DNA of 64,000 bases from Miltoncostaea sp050250915. GTDB taxonomy: Bacteria > Actinomycetota > Thermoleophilia > Miltoncostaeales > Miltoncostaeaceae. The position numbers were made by a program, and so were the translations under genes. The notes beneath the pieces were generated by a model. The model was not told the DNA's origin. It did not search any database and worked only from the letters and a program-made list of their open reading frames with translations. Numbering within the stretch: the stretch's first letter is position 1; every line of letters begins with the position of its first letter. This document shows, piece after piece, positions 1 to 7,575 of the stretch. The stretch is from contig JBFWNT010000008.1 of NCBI GenBank assembly GCA_050250915.1, positions 62,001 to 126,000 on the forward strand. Reading direction: 5' to 3'.

Positions 1-566
1 AGGTGCTCTTCGGCCTCCACAAAGAGACGCTCACCAGCGGCAAGCATGCTGATCCATTCGCCGTCGAGGGCCACCCGCTGACGCACTTGCTCCTCGTCCG
101 TGCGCGTAGAAGCACGAGCGACCAAAGCCGAGAGCCATTGCGAAGCTGACGCGTCAAGTAGGTTCGCTTTCGGGATCTGCAGTTCGAACGCAGTCCCCGC
201 TGCGCGGAGATTGCTCTCTGTGATGTGCGCCCAGTACGCCGACCGGCGATCCAGATCGCAGATGACAAAGATGACCGGCAGGGCGTAGTTCCGCCAGTAC
301 GCGACGTTCTGCTTCTTGACCCCCACACGCCAGAAACGACCGTCGGCGGATGGCCTTTCGAACCAAGTCCGGCCGCCCTTGATCTGGATACCGAGAAGCC
401 GGCCTGAGGGGCGCCCGCTTGCATCGGGTTCCTCCGCTTGTGCGTCGACCCCGTAGTCAGGATCAGGGAGCTCGCGAAAGAACCAGCCCACTTCGAAAGC
501 GAAGGCATAGTTGGCGAGCGCGATGCCCTGCCGCGCTTGTGGATCCGTAACTCCCAAGGCCCGCAT
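1..566 (-). CDS. DUF4365 domain protein, 3' end beyond the window
   Basis: The reading frame is open from about position 646 to the window edge, so the C-terminus is missing. From the ATG at 566 the protein reads ...GIALANYAFAFEVGWFFREL, then PDPDYGVDAQAEE, then RLLGIQIKGG, and later YALPVIFVICDLDRRSAYW. This order (GW-FRE, DYG(I/V)DAQ, (V/I)QxKxG, LPVI-VxxD-xxxxYW) is the DUF4365 signature, a family with a PD-(D/E)xK-like layout (D..QxK) that is often found in accessory DNA. GTG codons at 640 and 646 are alternative starts. Codon use is less GC-biased than in later genes. It ends near the 3' side of a tRNA gene, which suggests an island edge. Function unknown; a nuclease role is only inferred from the fold. 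Confidence 0.72.
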   Translation of the reverse strand, partial: MRALGVTDPQARQGIALANYAFAFEVGWFFRELPDPDYGVDAQAEEPDASGRPSGRLLGIQIKGGRTWFERPSADGRFWRVGVKKQNVAYWRNYALPVIFVICDLDRRSAYWAHITESNLRAAGTAFELQIPKANLLDASASQWLSALVARASTRTDEEQVRQRVALDGEWISMLAAGERLFVEAEEH

Positions 567-827
567 CCTAGACTCAGGAGCCCATCGCTCGGCAGGTGCC
601 TCAGGCTTCCGAGCTAGCCCGACATCCCCTCGTGAGTCACCGACACGTTAGCGTCGGATGCAAGCGTCGCCCGTATTGGCCTAACCCGCTAGTGCCCTGT
701 CGCCAACGCGGGGGCCCGCGTCCTTGAAGGGTTTCCCTTGCGTACCTCCTGCGGCCGGCCCATGAGCCGTCCTGCGGGGCGGCGGGAGAAGGTCGAGTTC
801 TTGGAAGAGTTCTTGGAACTTGCGAGG
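567..827. other. Intergenic, no gene seen
   Basis: Between the DUF4365 gene and the tRNA-Gly gene I see no coding frame with a plausible start or ribosome site. Short direct repeats such as gttcttgga occur near 798-819, just beyond the tRNA 3' end. No integrase fragment and no copy of the tRNA 3' end is visible on this side. Confidence 0.5.
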
Positions 828-900
828 AGCGGACGACGGGGTTCGAACCCGCGACCTTCGGCTTGGGAAGCCGACGCTCTACCAACTGAGCTACATCCGC
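828..900 (-). tRNA. tRNA-Gly (anticodon CCC)
   Basis: On the minus strand a complete cloverleaf can be drawn. The acceptor arm GCGGATG pairs with CGTCCGC, the D arm is GCTC/GAGC, the anticodon arm TCGGC/GCCGA encloses loop TTCCCAA with anticodon CCC, and the T arm holds GTTCGAA. The discriminator is U, as expected for bacterial tRNA-Gly. It reads GGG codons. CCA is not encoded (CCT-like bases follow). The gene's 3' end faces the DUF4365 gene, the side on which tRNA-targeting elements insert. Confidence 0.95.
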
Positions 901-910
901 GTCGAGGCCG

Positions 911-940
911 AGGGTACCAGGACCCACCGGGGCCGGTCAG
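911..940 (-). promoter_or_regulatory. Promoter of tRNA-Gly
   Basis: On the minus strand, CTGACC (935-940) and TACCCT (911-916) are separated by 18 bases, with the -10 element 10 bases before the mature tRNA 5' end. Confidence 0.5.
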
Positions 941-950
941 CCCGATTCGG

Positions 951-956
951 TAGCGT
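951..956 (+). promoter_or_regulatory. -10 element for a leaderless transcript
   Basis: TAGCGT ends 6 bases before the ATG at 963, the same spacing as at many well-identified genes in this window. There is no Shine-Dalgarno sequence between them. This is the main reason to prefer the plus-strand ORF over the antisense one. Confidence 0.45.
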
Positions 957-962
957 CCGTCC

Positions 963-1463
963 ATGGACGGAATCCGGGGAGGCGAGGACGCCGCGGCGCC
1001 GGACGGGACGCTCATCTGGCGGTCGGCTGCCGTCACCGACTCGTCGGGGGTGGTCGGCTCGGCAGGCGTGACTCGCGCCGCCGGGGTGGTCGGCTCCGCC
1101 GGGGTGGCCGGCGCAACCGGCGTCGTCGCCTCCGCGGGCGTCGTCGACGCTTCGGGGGTGCTCGGGAGCGCCGGCGTGGGGAGATCCGCGGTGGTCGTGG
1201 GCAGCGCAGGCGTCGCGCTCAGTGCCGGCGTCGTCGGCTCGGCCGGCATCCTCGGCGGCGTCGCCAACGTCGGTTGCGCGGCGTGCGTCGCCTGCATCGG
1301 CTGCGTCGACTGCACGGGCTGCGTGGGGTGCATCGGCTGCGTCGGGCTGACCGGTGCCGTCGGGCGGATCGGAGCGGGGCCGACGGCCCGACGCCGCCCC
1401 GGGCGTCACCGTGGGTGGTGGGCGCCCCTCCTGGCGGCGATCCGGCAGAGGTCGCCGCAGTAG
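963..1463 (+). CDS. Candidate repeat protein: 12-residue Gly/Ala/Val repeats and a (Cxx) ladder
   Basis: I do not recognise a family for this 166-residue ORF. Residues 29-136 divide into nine 12-residue units, the first being GVVGSAGVTRAA, GVVGSAGVAGAT and GVVASAGVVDAS. The eighth unit, with the end of the seventh, carries eight cysteines each three residues apart (CAACVACIGCVDC and onward). The tail is basic with two Trp. No signal peptide is seen. The start is supported by a -10 element 6 bases upstream. The 3' end overlaps the carbonic anhydrase gene by 58 bases. The antisense frame encodes a Pro/Thr-rich linker-like sequence but runs through the tRNA gene, so I favour this strand without being sure. 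Confidence 0.35.
   Translation: MDGIRGGEDAAAPDGTLIWRSAAVTDSSGVVGSAGVTRAAGVVGSAGVAGATGVVASAGVVDASGVLGSAGVGRSAVVVGSAGVALSAGVVGSAGILGGVANVGCAACVACIGCVDCTGCVGCIGCVGLTGAVGRIGAGPTARRRPGRHRGWWAPLLAAIRQRSPQ
1047..1370. repeat. Degenerate 36-bp tandem repeat, nine units
   Basis: The DNA under the 12-residue repeats is a tandem array of 36-bp units with a core close to ggggtggtcggctccgccgg. Units diverge mostly at third positions, and the last three are the most divergent (cysteine codons replace alanine and valine codons). Confidence 0.7.
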
Positions 1464-2059
1464 CGGCGGCGGGCGTCGCGGCGGGCGGATCCCACGCCGC
1501 CGAAGGGCCGTCCGCACCATGCGCAACGGGGGCCGTGGGCCGCCGCGGGGCCGTGCAGGCGGGGTGACGCCCCGTTCGCGCGGCGGGCCGGCGCAGGGGC
1601 GTGGGTGTGGTCGTCGACGACCCGCGGATGCCCGCCCTCGAGCAGCACCTGGCCGACGGTGTCGTACAGGGCGCCCGACACGCGGTCGCGGTGATCCAGC
1701 CGCACGTCCCGGCGCAGCGCCTCCACCGCGTCGTGGAGCCCCTCCTCCGACCGCACCCCAGGCCGCCGGGCCTTCATCCCCGTGCAGCCCGTGTGGTGCA
1801 GCACGACGATCGCGCGGGTCCCCAGCTCGCGCTGCGAGATGCCGATGCTCTGCACCACGTCGTCGGTGACCACGCCGCCGGCGTTGCGGATCACGTGGGC
1901 GTCACCCGGCTCCAGGCCGAGGATGCGCTCCGGGGCGATGCGGGGATCCATGCACGCCAGGACGACGACCCCGCGCCGGGGGCGGAGTGCCGCCGACGAC
2001 GGCGGGACCTCCTCGATGAACCCCGCGAGCAGCCGGCCGATGCCCATGGATCCGCTCAT
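1406..2059 (-). CDS. Beta-carbonic anhydrase with C-terminal zinc-finger tail
   Basis: Residues about 1-145 form a beta-class carbonic anhydrase (CO2 to bicarbonate). VVVLACMDPRI carries the first zinc cysteine and the catalytic Asp-Arg pair, VIRNAGG is the conserved core, and LHHTGCTG supplies the zinc His and second Cys. Length to VSGALYDTVGQ matches the short actinobacterial type. About 70 extra residues follow: a Pro/Ala linker and then CAWCGRPF...RRRYCGDLC, a CxxC/CxxxC treble-clef-like finger with many arginines. Third-position GC stays high through the junction, so the fusion looks genuine. It lies 33 bases downstream of the FUSC-like gene on the same strand, probably one transcript. 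Confidence 0.85.
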   Translation of the reverse strand: MSGSMGIGRLLAGFIEEVPPSSAALRPRRGVVVLACMDPRIAPERILGLEPGDAHVIRNAGGVVTDDVVQSIGISQRELGTRAIVVLHHTGCTGMKARRPGVRSEEGLHDAVEALRRDVRLDHRDRVSGALYDTVGQVLLEGGHPRVVDDHTHAPAPARRANGASPRLHGPAAAHGPRCAWCGRPFGGVGSARRDARRRYCGDLCRIAARRGAHHPR

Positions 2060-2092
2060 GGGCGCGAGGGTGCGCCCGCCGGCGCCACGCCG

Positions 2093-3085
2093 TCAACGGC
2101 CGTTTCGCTCCGCGAGGCGGCTGCCCGTGACCGCCGGCAGGAGCAGGCCGAACAGGTACGCGATCCCCACGCCCAGCGCCGTCTCCCCCAGGCGCTCGCC
2201 GAGGCGCCACGACGCGTCGCCCGGGTCGGAGAACAGCAGCAGCAGGAACACCAGGAACGTGGAGAACGCGGGGGTCACGTACCAGCGGCTCCCGCGGGTC
2301 GCGGCGGCGCCGCCGATCAGCGCCACCACGATGGGCACGTACCAGCCGGCCGCCGGCTCGGCGCGCAGGACCGCGATCGCCGCGAGCGCCCCGGTCGCGA
2401 CCGCCAGGAGCCGGCCGGCGCTGCGCAGCCGCTGCATGTCGCGGGCCGGGCGCATCACCAGCAGGGCCGCCGCGCACGCCCAGCCGACGTGCTGGAAGTC
2501 GAGCAGGAAGCCGATCGCCGCGGCCGACGCCCCCGCCGCGCCCAGCCGCACCCCGTAGCCCAGGGTCACGCCCGCGGCGGCCCCGGGGGGCCGAGACGCC
2601 GGCGGCGGGCGCTCCGGCCACAGCAGCGAGACGCCGTACGCGTACACCGACCCGGCCACCATCAGGCCTGCGAGCGCGGCGGCCTCCGAGGCGGACGCGT
2701 AGCTCAGCCCCACCCCCACCATCGGCAGCGCCAGCGTCATCGCGATGCCCCCGCCGCGGGTGTGCATCGCCAGCCACGCCGCCCCCACGCCCAGGACGAA
2801 CACCGCCGCGACCGCCACCACCGGGACGCCCGCCAGCACGCCGCCCACGAACATCGCCACGCCCGTCAGGACGCCCAGGAGCACCAGCAGCCGCCGCCCC
2901 CTGCGGCGCGCCGGCAGCCCGGCGATCGCCGCGGGCAGCACGCCCACCGCCGCCGCCAGTCCGTGGCGGACGTCCTGGATCGCCACCAGCCCCGCCGGCA
3001 CCGCGTACACGGCGCCGAGCAGCGCCGACGACCAGCTCCAGGCGAGACCCGGTGGGCGCCGGTGTTCCGCGTCGCGCTGCGCCAT
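2093..3085 (-). CDS. FUSC-like membrane protein
   Basis: A 330-residue protein with two halves, each made of several hydrophobic segments (about residues 15-160 and 210-320), separated by a basic linker near RPPPASRPPG. This resembles the FUSC / aromatic acid exporter-like group with six helices per half, but the motifs are weak and the substrate cannot be read. The start is taken at ATG 3085 (MAQRDAEHRR) because a TACGGT -10 element lies 8 bases upstream; a longer frame reaches 3235 without signals. The carbonic anhydrase gene follows closely. Confidence 0.6.
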   Translation of the reverse strand: MAQRDAEHRRPPGLAWSWSSALLGAVYAVPAGLVAIQDVRHGLAAAVGVLPAAIAGLPARRRGRRLLVLLGVLTGVAMFVGGVLAGVPVVAVAAVFVLGVGAAWLAMHTRGGGIAMTLALPMVGVGLSYASASEAAALAGLMVAGSVYAYGVSLLWPERPPPASRPPGAAAGVTLGYGVRLGAAGASAAAIGFLLDFQHVGWACAAALLVMRPARDMQRLRSAGRLLAVATGALAAIAVLRAEPAAGWYVPIVVALIGGAAATRGSRWYVTPAFSTFLVFLLLLFSDPGDASWRLGERLGETALGVGIAYLFGLLLPAVTGSRLAERNGR

Positions 3086-3093
3086 CCCCGCGA

Positions 3094-3099
3094 ACCGTA
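3094..3099 (-). promoter_or_regulatory. -10 element of the FUSC-like gene
   Basis: Minus-strand TACGGT, 8 bases before ATG 3085; no ribosome site between. Confidence 0.45.
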
Positions 3100-3149
3100 C
3101 GGCCTCGGCCCGGACGGGCGGGGAGGTGACACCGGAGGGGGCGCCGACA

Positions 3150-3155
3150 TAGCGT
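3150..3155 (+). promoter_or_regulatory. -10 element of the VWA/RTX gene
   Basis: TAGCGT, 7 bases before ACG at 3163, which is the only codon upstream of the signal peptide that fits the leaderless spacing. Confidence 0.4.
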
Positions 3156-3162
3156 CCCCGCC

Positions 3163-5511
3163 ACGTCCCCCCGGCACCCCATCCGCGCCCTCCCGGCGGC
3201 CCTCGCCGCGGCCGCGCTCGTCGCCGTGCTCGCACCGGCCCAGGCCGGGGCGTTCGGCACGGTCAACGGGTTCTTCGGCCAGAACGGGGAGCACGAGCGG
3301 ATCACGCGGGCGGCCCTGGCGTGCGACGCCGGGGTGCCGTCCGACGGGACGTGCTTCGAGCCGGTGTCGGTCACCCAGATCGCCGGCCAGCCCGGTGGGA
3401 CGTTCGGGGCGGTCGGCATCCCCGACTTCCCGCCGCCCTCCGGCCCCGACTCCCACTGTGACGACGGCGACTACCTCGACCCCGCCGTCTACCCCAAGGT
3501 GAAGCGCTACCCGCAGACCCGGGCCGAGGCCGACGCGGCCCTCATCCGCTGCCGCACCCAGCTCCAGAAGCACTTCCGGACGGCGCTCGCGGCGGCGCCG
3601 CCGCTGCTGGACCCCAACGACCGGATCGTCCCGGCGCACGTGGACCTGTCGAGCTCCTCCTGCACCTTCCTGGGCGGCATCTCGGGCCGCGCGAAGTGCG
3701 ACGTGTTCGACGGCCTCGGCCGCGCCCTGCACGGCGTCCAGGACTTCTACTCGCACTCCAACTGGTCGGACGGGCCCGTCCCGGCGGCCGCCGTCACGGC
3801 GCGCAACCCCCCGGGGCTGAACCGGTCCACCGTCGCGCCGCTCATGGACTTCCGCCTGATCGGCCCGCCCGCCATCCCCGACGGGCTCATCACCGGCTGC
3901 TTCAGCGTGCACGAGAAGAACCTGAGCCCCGTCGACGGCTGCCGGAGCGGCCTCCTGCGCACCCCCCGGGTCCGGCACAAGGAGCTGAACAAGGACGAGG
4001 GGGACATCGACCCCGTCACCGGCGCCGCCACCGCCCCGACGACCGCCCGCGGGAAGGCCGGCACGAACTTCGCGAGCGCCGTGGCGCTGGCGATCGCCGA
4101 CACCCGGCGCCAATGGTCGGACCTGCGCACCGAGATCGTCCGCGTGAACGGACCGGCGCGCGGCAACCTGATCGTCTGCGCGCTCACCCGTGACGACCCG
4201 CTGAAGGACTGTCAGGGCCGCAAGCTCGCCATCGTCGTCGACAGCTCCGGCTCCAACCAGACCACCGACCCGTCGAACCTGCGCATCCGGGCCGCCGCGG
4301 CGTTCAACGCCGCCCTCGTCTCCGCCGCCGAGGCCGGGCCGGACGGGCGGGCCGACCGCAGCGCCGTCATCGACTTCGACGACGGCGCCCGCGTGGTCAC
4401 GCCGCTCGGCGACCCGGACGCCGCGAGCTTCGCGGGCATCGACTCCTCCGGCGGCACCAACATCGGCTCCGGCGTGACCCTCGCGATCGACGAGCTCACC
4501 CGCGACCCCGCCGACCCCACGGTGAACCGGGCCGGCATCGTGGTGCTCACCGACGGCGAGGACTCCGACCGCTCCGCCCTGATCGCGGCGATCAACCGCG
4601 CCGCGTCGCTCCGGATCCGGGTGAGCCTCGGGTTCCTGGCGCCGCCGGCCAACCCGGTGCAGAACGCGCGCGCGTCGCACCAGACCCGCCCGGCGCCGCC
4701 CGCCGACCTGGTGGGGGCCATCGTCGCCTCGGGCGGGGTGTTCTCCACCATCGACACGGCGGCGGCGCAGGAGGCCTTCGTCACCCTGGTCGGCACCCGC
4801 GGCGCCACCAACCTCGACGACCCCGACGGGCCCGACGACGGCGGGCCCCTGGCCTCCGGGGTCGGCGCCACCGGCGTCGCGTCGCCGCCCGCCGACACCG
4901 ACACGTTCAGCTTCCCGGCCACGCGCGGCCGCATCCTGAGCCTCGAGGTGCGGACGCTGACCGGCCAGCCGCTGACGGTGCGCCAGCGCGACGTGGGCCG
5001 GGGCACCGTGATGGCGCGCACCCGCACCCGCGCCGACGGAACCGCCGGCATCCTCACCCGGCTGCGCCGCTCGCGCCTCGTGGAGATCGACGTCGCCGGG
5101 GCGGGCGGGCCCTACTCCGTCGCGGTCACCGAGTCGGGCGTCGACCGCCGGGGCACGCGCGGGGCCGACCGGATCACCTGCCCCGCGGAGCCGACGTACG
5201 TCGAGGGGCGGGGCGGGCGCGACACCGTGGTCTGCGGCGCCGGGGACGACATGATCGCCGGCGGCCCCGGGGCCGACGTGGTCGACGCCGGCGCCGGCGC
5301 CGGCGACGACATCGTGCTGGTGGGCGCGCTCGACCGCCACGCCGGCACCGAGCTGATCACCGGCGGCCGGGGCTCCGACGTGGTCGAGTTCGAGACCGGC
5401 CGCACCCGCGCCGTCCGGATCCCGGCCGGCCGGACGGTGATCGTCACCTCCGGGCGCGCCCGATTCCGGCTCCAGGGCGTCGAGACGGTGCTGTTCGGCC
5501 ACCGGCGCTGA
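3163..5511 (+). CDS. Secreted HET-C-like / VWA / RTX-repeat protein
   Basis: A 782-residue exported protein. The hydrophobic signal peptide (RALPAALAAAALVAVLAP, ending AQAGA) begins upstream of the first GTG (3226), so the start must lie earlier; ACG 3163 fits a -10 element. Residues about 30-250 contain EHERITRAAL and LGRALHGVQDFYSHSNW, resembling HET-C and zinc-dependent phospholipase C folds. Residues about 345-500 are a von Willebrand A domain with an intact MIDAS (VVDSSGSN, a Thr in SGGTNIG, LTDGED). The C-terminus has RTX-like GGPGADVV and GAGDDMI repeats that may bind calcium. Possibly a surface or secreted lipase-like or adhesive protein; activity is not established. Confidence 0.7.
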   Translation, partial: TSPRHPIRALPAALAAAALVAVLAPAQAGAFGTVNGFFGQNGEHERITRAALACDAGVPSDGTCFEPVSVTQIAGQPGGTFGAVGIPDFPPPSGPDSHCDDGDYLDPAVYPKVKRYPQTRAEADAALIRCRTQLQKHFRTALAAAPPLLDPNDRIVPAHVDLSSSSCTFLGGISGRAKCDVFDGLGRALHGVQDFYSHSNWSDGPVPAAAVTARNPPGLNRSTVAPLMDFRLIGPPAIPDGLITGCFSVHEKNLSPVDGCRSGLLRTPRVRHKELNKDEGDIDPVTGAATAPTTARGKAGTNFASAVALAIADTRRQWSDLRTEIVRVNGPARGNLIVCALTRDDPLKDCQGRKLAIVVDSSGSNQTTDPSNLRIRAAAAFNAALVSAAEAGPDGRADRSAVIDFDDGARVVTPLGDPDAASFAGIDSSGGTNIGSGVTLAIDELTRDPADPTVNRAGIVVLTDGEDSDRSALIAAINRAASLRIRVSLGFLAPPANPVQNARASHQTRPAPPADLVGAIVASGGVFSTIDTAAAQEAFVTLVGTRGATNLDDPDGPDDGGPLASGVGATGVASPPADTDTFSFPATRGRILSLEVRTLTGQPLTVRQRDVGRGTVMARTRTRADGTAGILTRLRRSRLVEIDVAGAGGPYSVAVTESGVDRRGTRGADRITCPAEPTYVEGRGGRDTVVCGAGDDMIAGGPGADVVDAGAGAGDDIVLVGALDRHAGTELITGGRGSDVVEFETGRTRAVRIPAGRTVIVTSGRARFRLQGVETVLFGHRR

Positions 5512-5526
5512 GCGCCGCCGCCGAGG

Positions 5527-7182
5527 CTACATCCGCTCCGGGGCCTCCACGCCGAGCAGCCCCAGTCCCACCCGGATGGTCGCGCCCGTGGCGCGGCAGA
5601 GGTCCAGCCGGAAGGCCTCCACCTCCGGCGCCTCCCCCACCACCCGGCAGCGGTGGTAGAAGGCGTGGAAGTCGCGGGCCAGGTCGATGAGGTAGGCCGC
5701 CACCCGGTGCGGGGCGCGGCGCTCCTCGGCCTCCCCGGCGACCACCGGCCAGTCGACCAGGCGCATCACCAGCGCCCGCTCCGCCGGGTCGAGCACCGCC
5801 GGGACCCCGACATCCGGGTCGGTGGGCTCCCGGGCCCGCTCACCCGCCTGGGCCATGATGCTGTGCACCCGTGCGTGGGCGTACTGCACGTAGTAGACGG
5901 GGTTCTCCTGGCTCTGCTCGCGCGCGAGGTCCAGGTCGAGGTCCAGGGCGGTCTCGTGGCTGCGCTGCACCAGGAAGAAGCGGGCGGCGTCGACGCCGAT
6001 GTCGTCGAGCAGGTCGCCGAGGGTCACGACGGTGCCCTGGCGCTTGCTCATCTTCTTCGCCTCGCCCCGCTCCACCAGGCTCACCAGCTGGATGATCGGC
6101 ACCTCCAGGCGCGCCGGGTCGTGGCCGCCGGCGGCGAGCACCGCCTGGAGCCGCGCGATGTAGCCGTGGTGGTCGGCGCCGAGCACGTCGATCAGCAGGT
6201 CGTGGCCGCGGCCCGCCTTGTCGAGGTGGTAGGCGACGTCCGACGCCAGGTAGGTGGGGTCGCCGTCGGCACGGACGAGCACCCGGTCCTTGGTGTCGCC
6301 GTAGTCGGTGGTGCGGAACCAGACCGCGCCATCGGCCTCGTAGGCGTCGCCCGCCTCGACCAGGGCGGCGACGCCGCCCTGCACCCGACCGGCCTCGTGC
6401 AGCGTGCGCTCCGAGAAGAACGCGTCGAAGTGCACCCGGAAGCGGTCGAGGTCACCCACGATCGTCTCCAGCATCAGCTCCTCGCCGCGCCGCGTGAAGA
6501 ATGCGACGGCCTCCTCGCCGGCGGGGTCGGCGTCGAAGCGTCCCCCCTCCTCGGCGCGCACCCGCTCCGCGATCCGGGTCACGTAGTCGCCGCGGTAGCC
6601 GTCCTCGGGCGGCTCGGCCCCCGCGTAGCGCGCGGCCACCGACTCGCCGAACTTGCGCATCTGGCGGCCGTGGTCGTTGACGTAGTACTCGCGCGTGACC
6701 GTGTTGCCGGCGAACGACAGGATCCGTCCGAGGCTGTCGCCGTAGGCCGCCTGGCGGGCGTGGCCCACGTGCGGGGGCCCCGTGGGGTTGGCGGAGACGA
6801 ACTCGAGGAGGATGCTGCGCGGCGTGACCGCCGTCCCCGCGCCATGACCGTCCCCCTCCTGGACCATCGCCGCCGTCGCCGCCGCGAACCACGCGGGCGA
6901 CAGCGTCATGTTCACGAAGCCGGGGCCCGCGACCTCCACGGCGTCGAGCCAGCGGCTCGTCTCCGCCGAGTCGCCCAGCGCCTGGGCGACGGCCTCGCCG
7001 ATCTCCCGCGGCGGGCGCCGAAGCCCCTTGGCCAGGGCCATGGCGAGCGGCGTCGCCAGGTCGCCGTGGCCCGGCTGGGCCGGCGCGGCGAGCGGGACGG
7101 CGGGCGGATCGATGCCCAGCGCCGAGGCGGCCGCGGCCGCCACGGCCGTGCGGATCGTTTCGAGCAGGGGGGCCTCGGGCAC
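5527..7182 (-). CDS. argS: Arginyl-tRNA synthetase
   Basis: Charges tRNA-Arg. The 551-residue length is typical. The N-terminal add-1 domain (residues 1-90) is followed by the class I signature SANPTGPPHVGHARQA (HVGH as HIGH) and EYYVNDHGRQM, then KMSKRQGTVVTLGDLLDDIG with the KMSKS-type loop. The C-terminal anticodon-binding DALR region ends VEAPERM. GTG start at 7182 with TACGCT 8 bases upstream, so probably leaderless. It converges with the VWA gene and diverges from the SSI-like lipoprotein. Confidence 0.97.
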   Translation of the reverse strand: MPEAPLLETIRTAVAAAAASALGIDPPAVPLAAPAQPGHGDLATPLAMALAKGLRRPPREIGEAVAQALGDSAETSRWLDAVEVAGPGFVNMTLSPAWFAAATAAMVQEGDGHGAGTAVTPRSILLEFVSANPTGPPHVGHARQAAYGDSLGRILSFAGNTVTREYYVNDHGRQMRKFGESVAARYAGAEPPEDGYRGDYVTRIAERVRAEEGGRFDADPAGEEAVAFFTRRGEELMLETIVGDLDRFRVHFDAFFSERTLHEAGRVQGGVAALVEAGDAYEADGAVWFRTTDYGDTKDRVLVRADGDPTYLASDVAYHLDKAGRGHDLLIDVLGADHHGYIARLQAVLAAGGHDPARLEVPIIQLVSLVERGEAKKMSKRQGTVVTLGDLLDDIGVDAARFFLVQRSHETALDLDLDLAREQSQENPVYYVQYAHARVHSIMAQAGERAREPTDPDVGVPAVLDPAERALVMRLVDWPVVAGEAEERRAPHRVAAYLIDLARDFHAFYHRCRVVGEAPEVEAFRLDLCRATGATIRVGLGLLGVEAPERM

Positions 7183-7190
7183 GGCCGCGC

Positions 7191-7196
7191 AGCGTA
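7191..7196 (-). promoter_or_regulatory. -10 element of argS
   Basis: Minus-strand TACGCT, 8 bases before the GTG start. The site overlaps the presumed leader of the divergent lipoprotein gene. Confidence 0.45.
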
Positions 7197-7203
7197 CCTC
7201 ACC

Positions 7204-7575
7204 CTGGCCGCGCTGATCGCGATCGTCGCCCTGGCCGCCGCGGCATGCGGCGGCGGCGACGACGCCCCGGGCGCGGCGACGACGGGTCCGGGGGTGACGC
7301 GTCTCACCGTGACCGAGTACGACGGCGAGCGGGTCGTCCGCACCACCGAGCTGGCGTGCGGACCGGACGACACGGTGTGCGCCGAGGTCGTGGCGCTGCT
7401 GCCGCGCCTGCGCCCCGCGCCGGACGAGGTGTGCACGCAGGTCTACGGCGGCCCGGAGAACATCACGGTGGTCGGCACGGTCGACGGGAAGCCGGTGACG
7501 GCCGTGGTCACGCGCGTGAACGGCTGCGAGATCGCCCGCTACGACCTGCTCACGAAGGCGCTCGCCACCGGGTGA
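7204..7575 (+). CDS. SSI-like lipoprotein (subtilisin-inhibitor-like fold)
   Basis: A short lipoprotein: hydrophobic segment ALIAIVALAAAAC with lipobox cysteine, then GGGDD. The mature part has four cysteines in the order of Streptomyces subtilisin inhibitors (LACGPDDTVCAEV, CTQVYGGP, VNGCEIARYD) with VVGTVDGKPV between. The reactive-site loop is not recognisably conserved, so inhibitory activity is uncertain. No ATG, GTG or TTG precedes the signal peptide in frame; CTG 7204 is used here as the least bad start. Probably anchored to the outer face of the membrane. Confidence 0.65.
   Translation: MAALIAIVALAAAACGGGDDAPGAATTGPGVTRLTVTEYDGERVVRTTELACGPDDTVCAEVVALLPRLRPAPDEVCTQVYGGPENITVVGTVDGKPVTAVVTRVNGCEIARYDLLTKALATG

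Noticed and set aside
689..1333. Minus-strand Pro/Thr-rich ORF with PAEPTTPA-type repeats
   Set aside because: It runs through the tRNA-Gly gene and its promoter and has no start signal. It remains an alternative for part of the region but is less supported than the plus-strand frame.
3226..3228. GTG 3226 as start of the VWA/RTX protein
   Set aside because: It would cut the signal peptide hydrophobic core almost entirely and has no ribosome site or promoter at suitable spacing.
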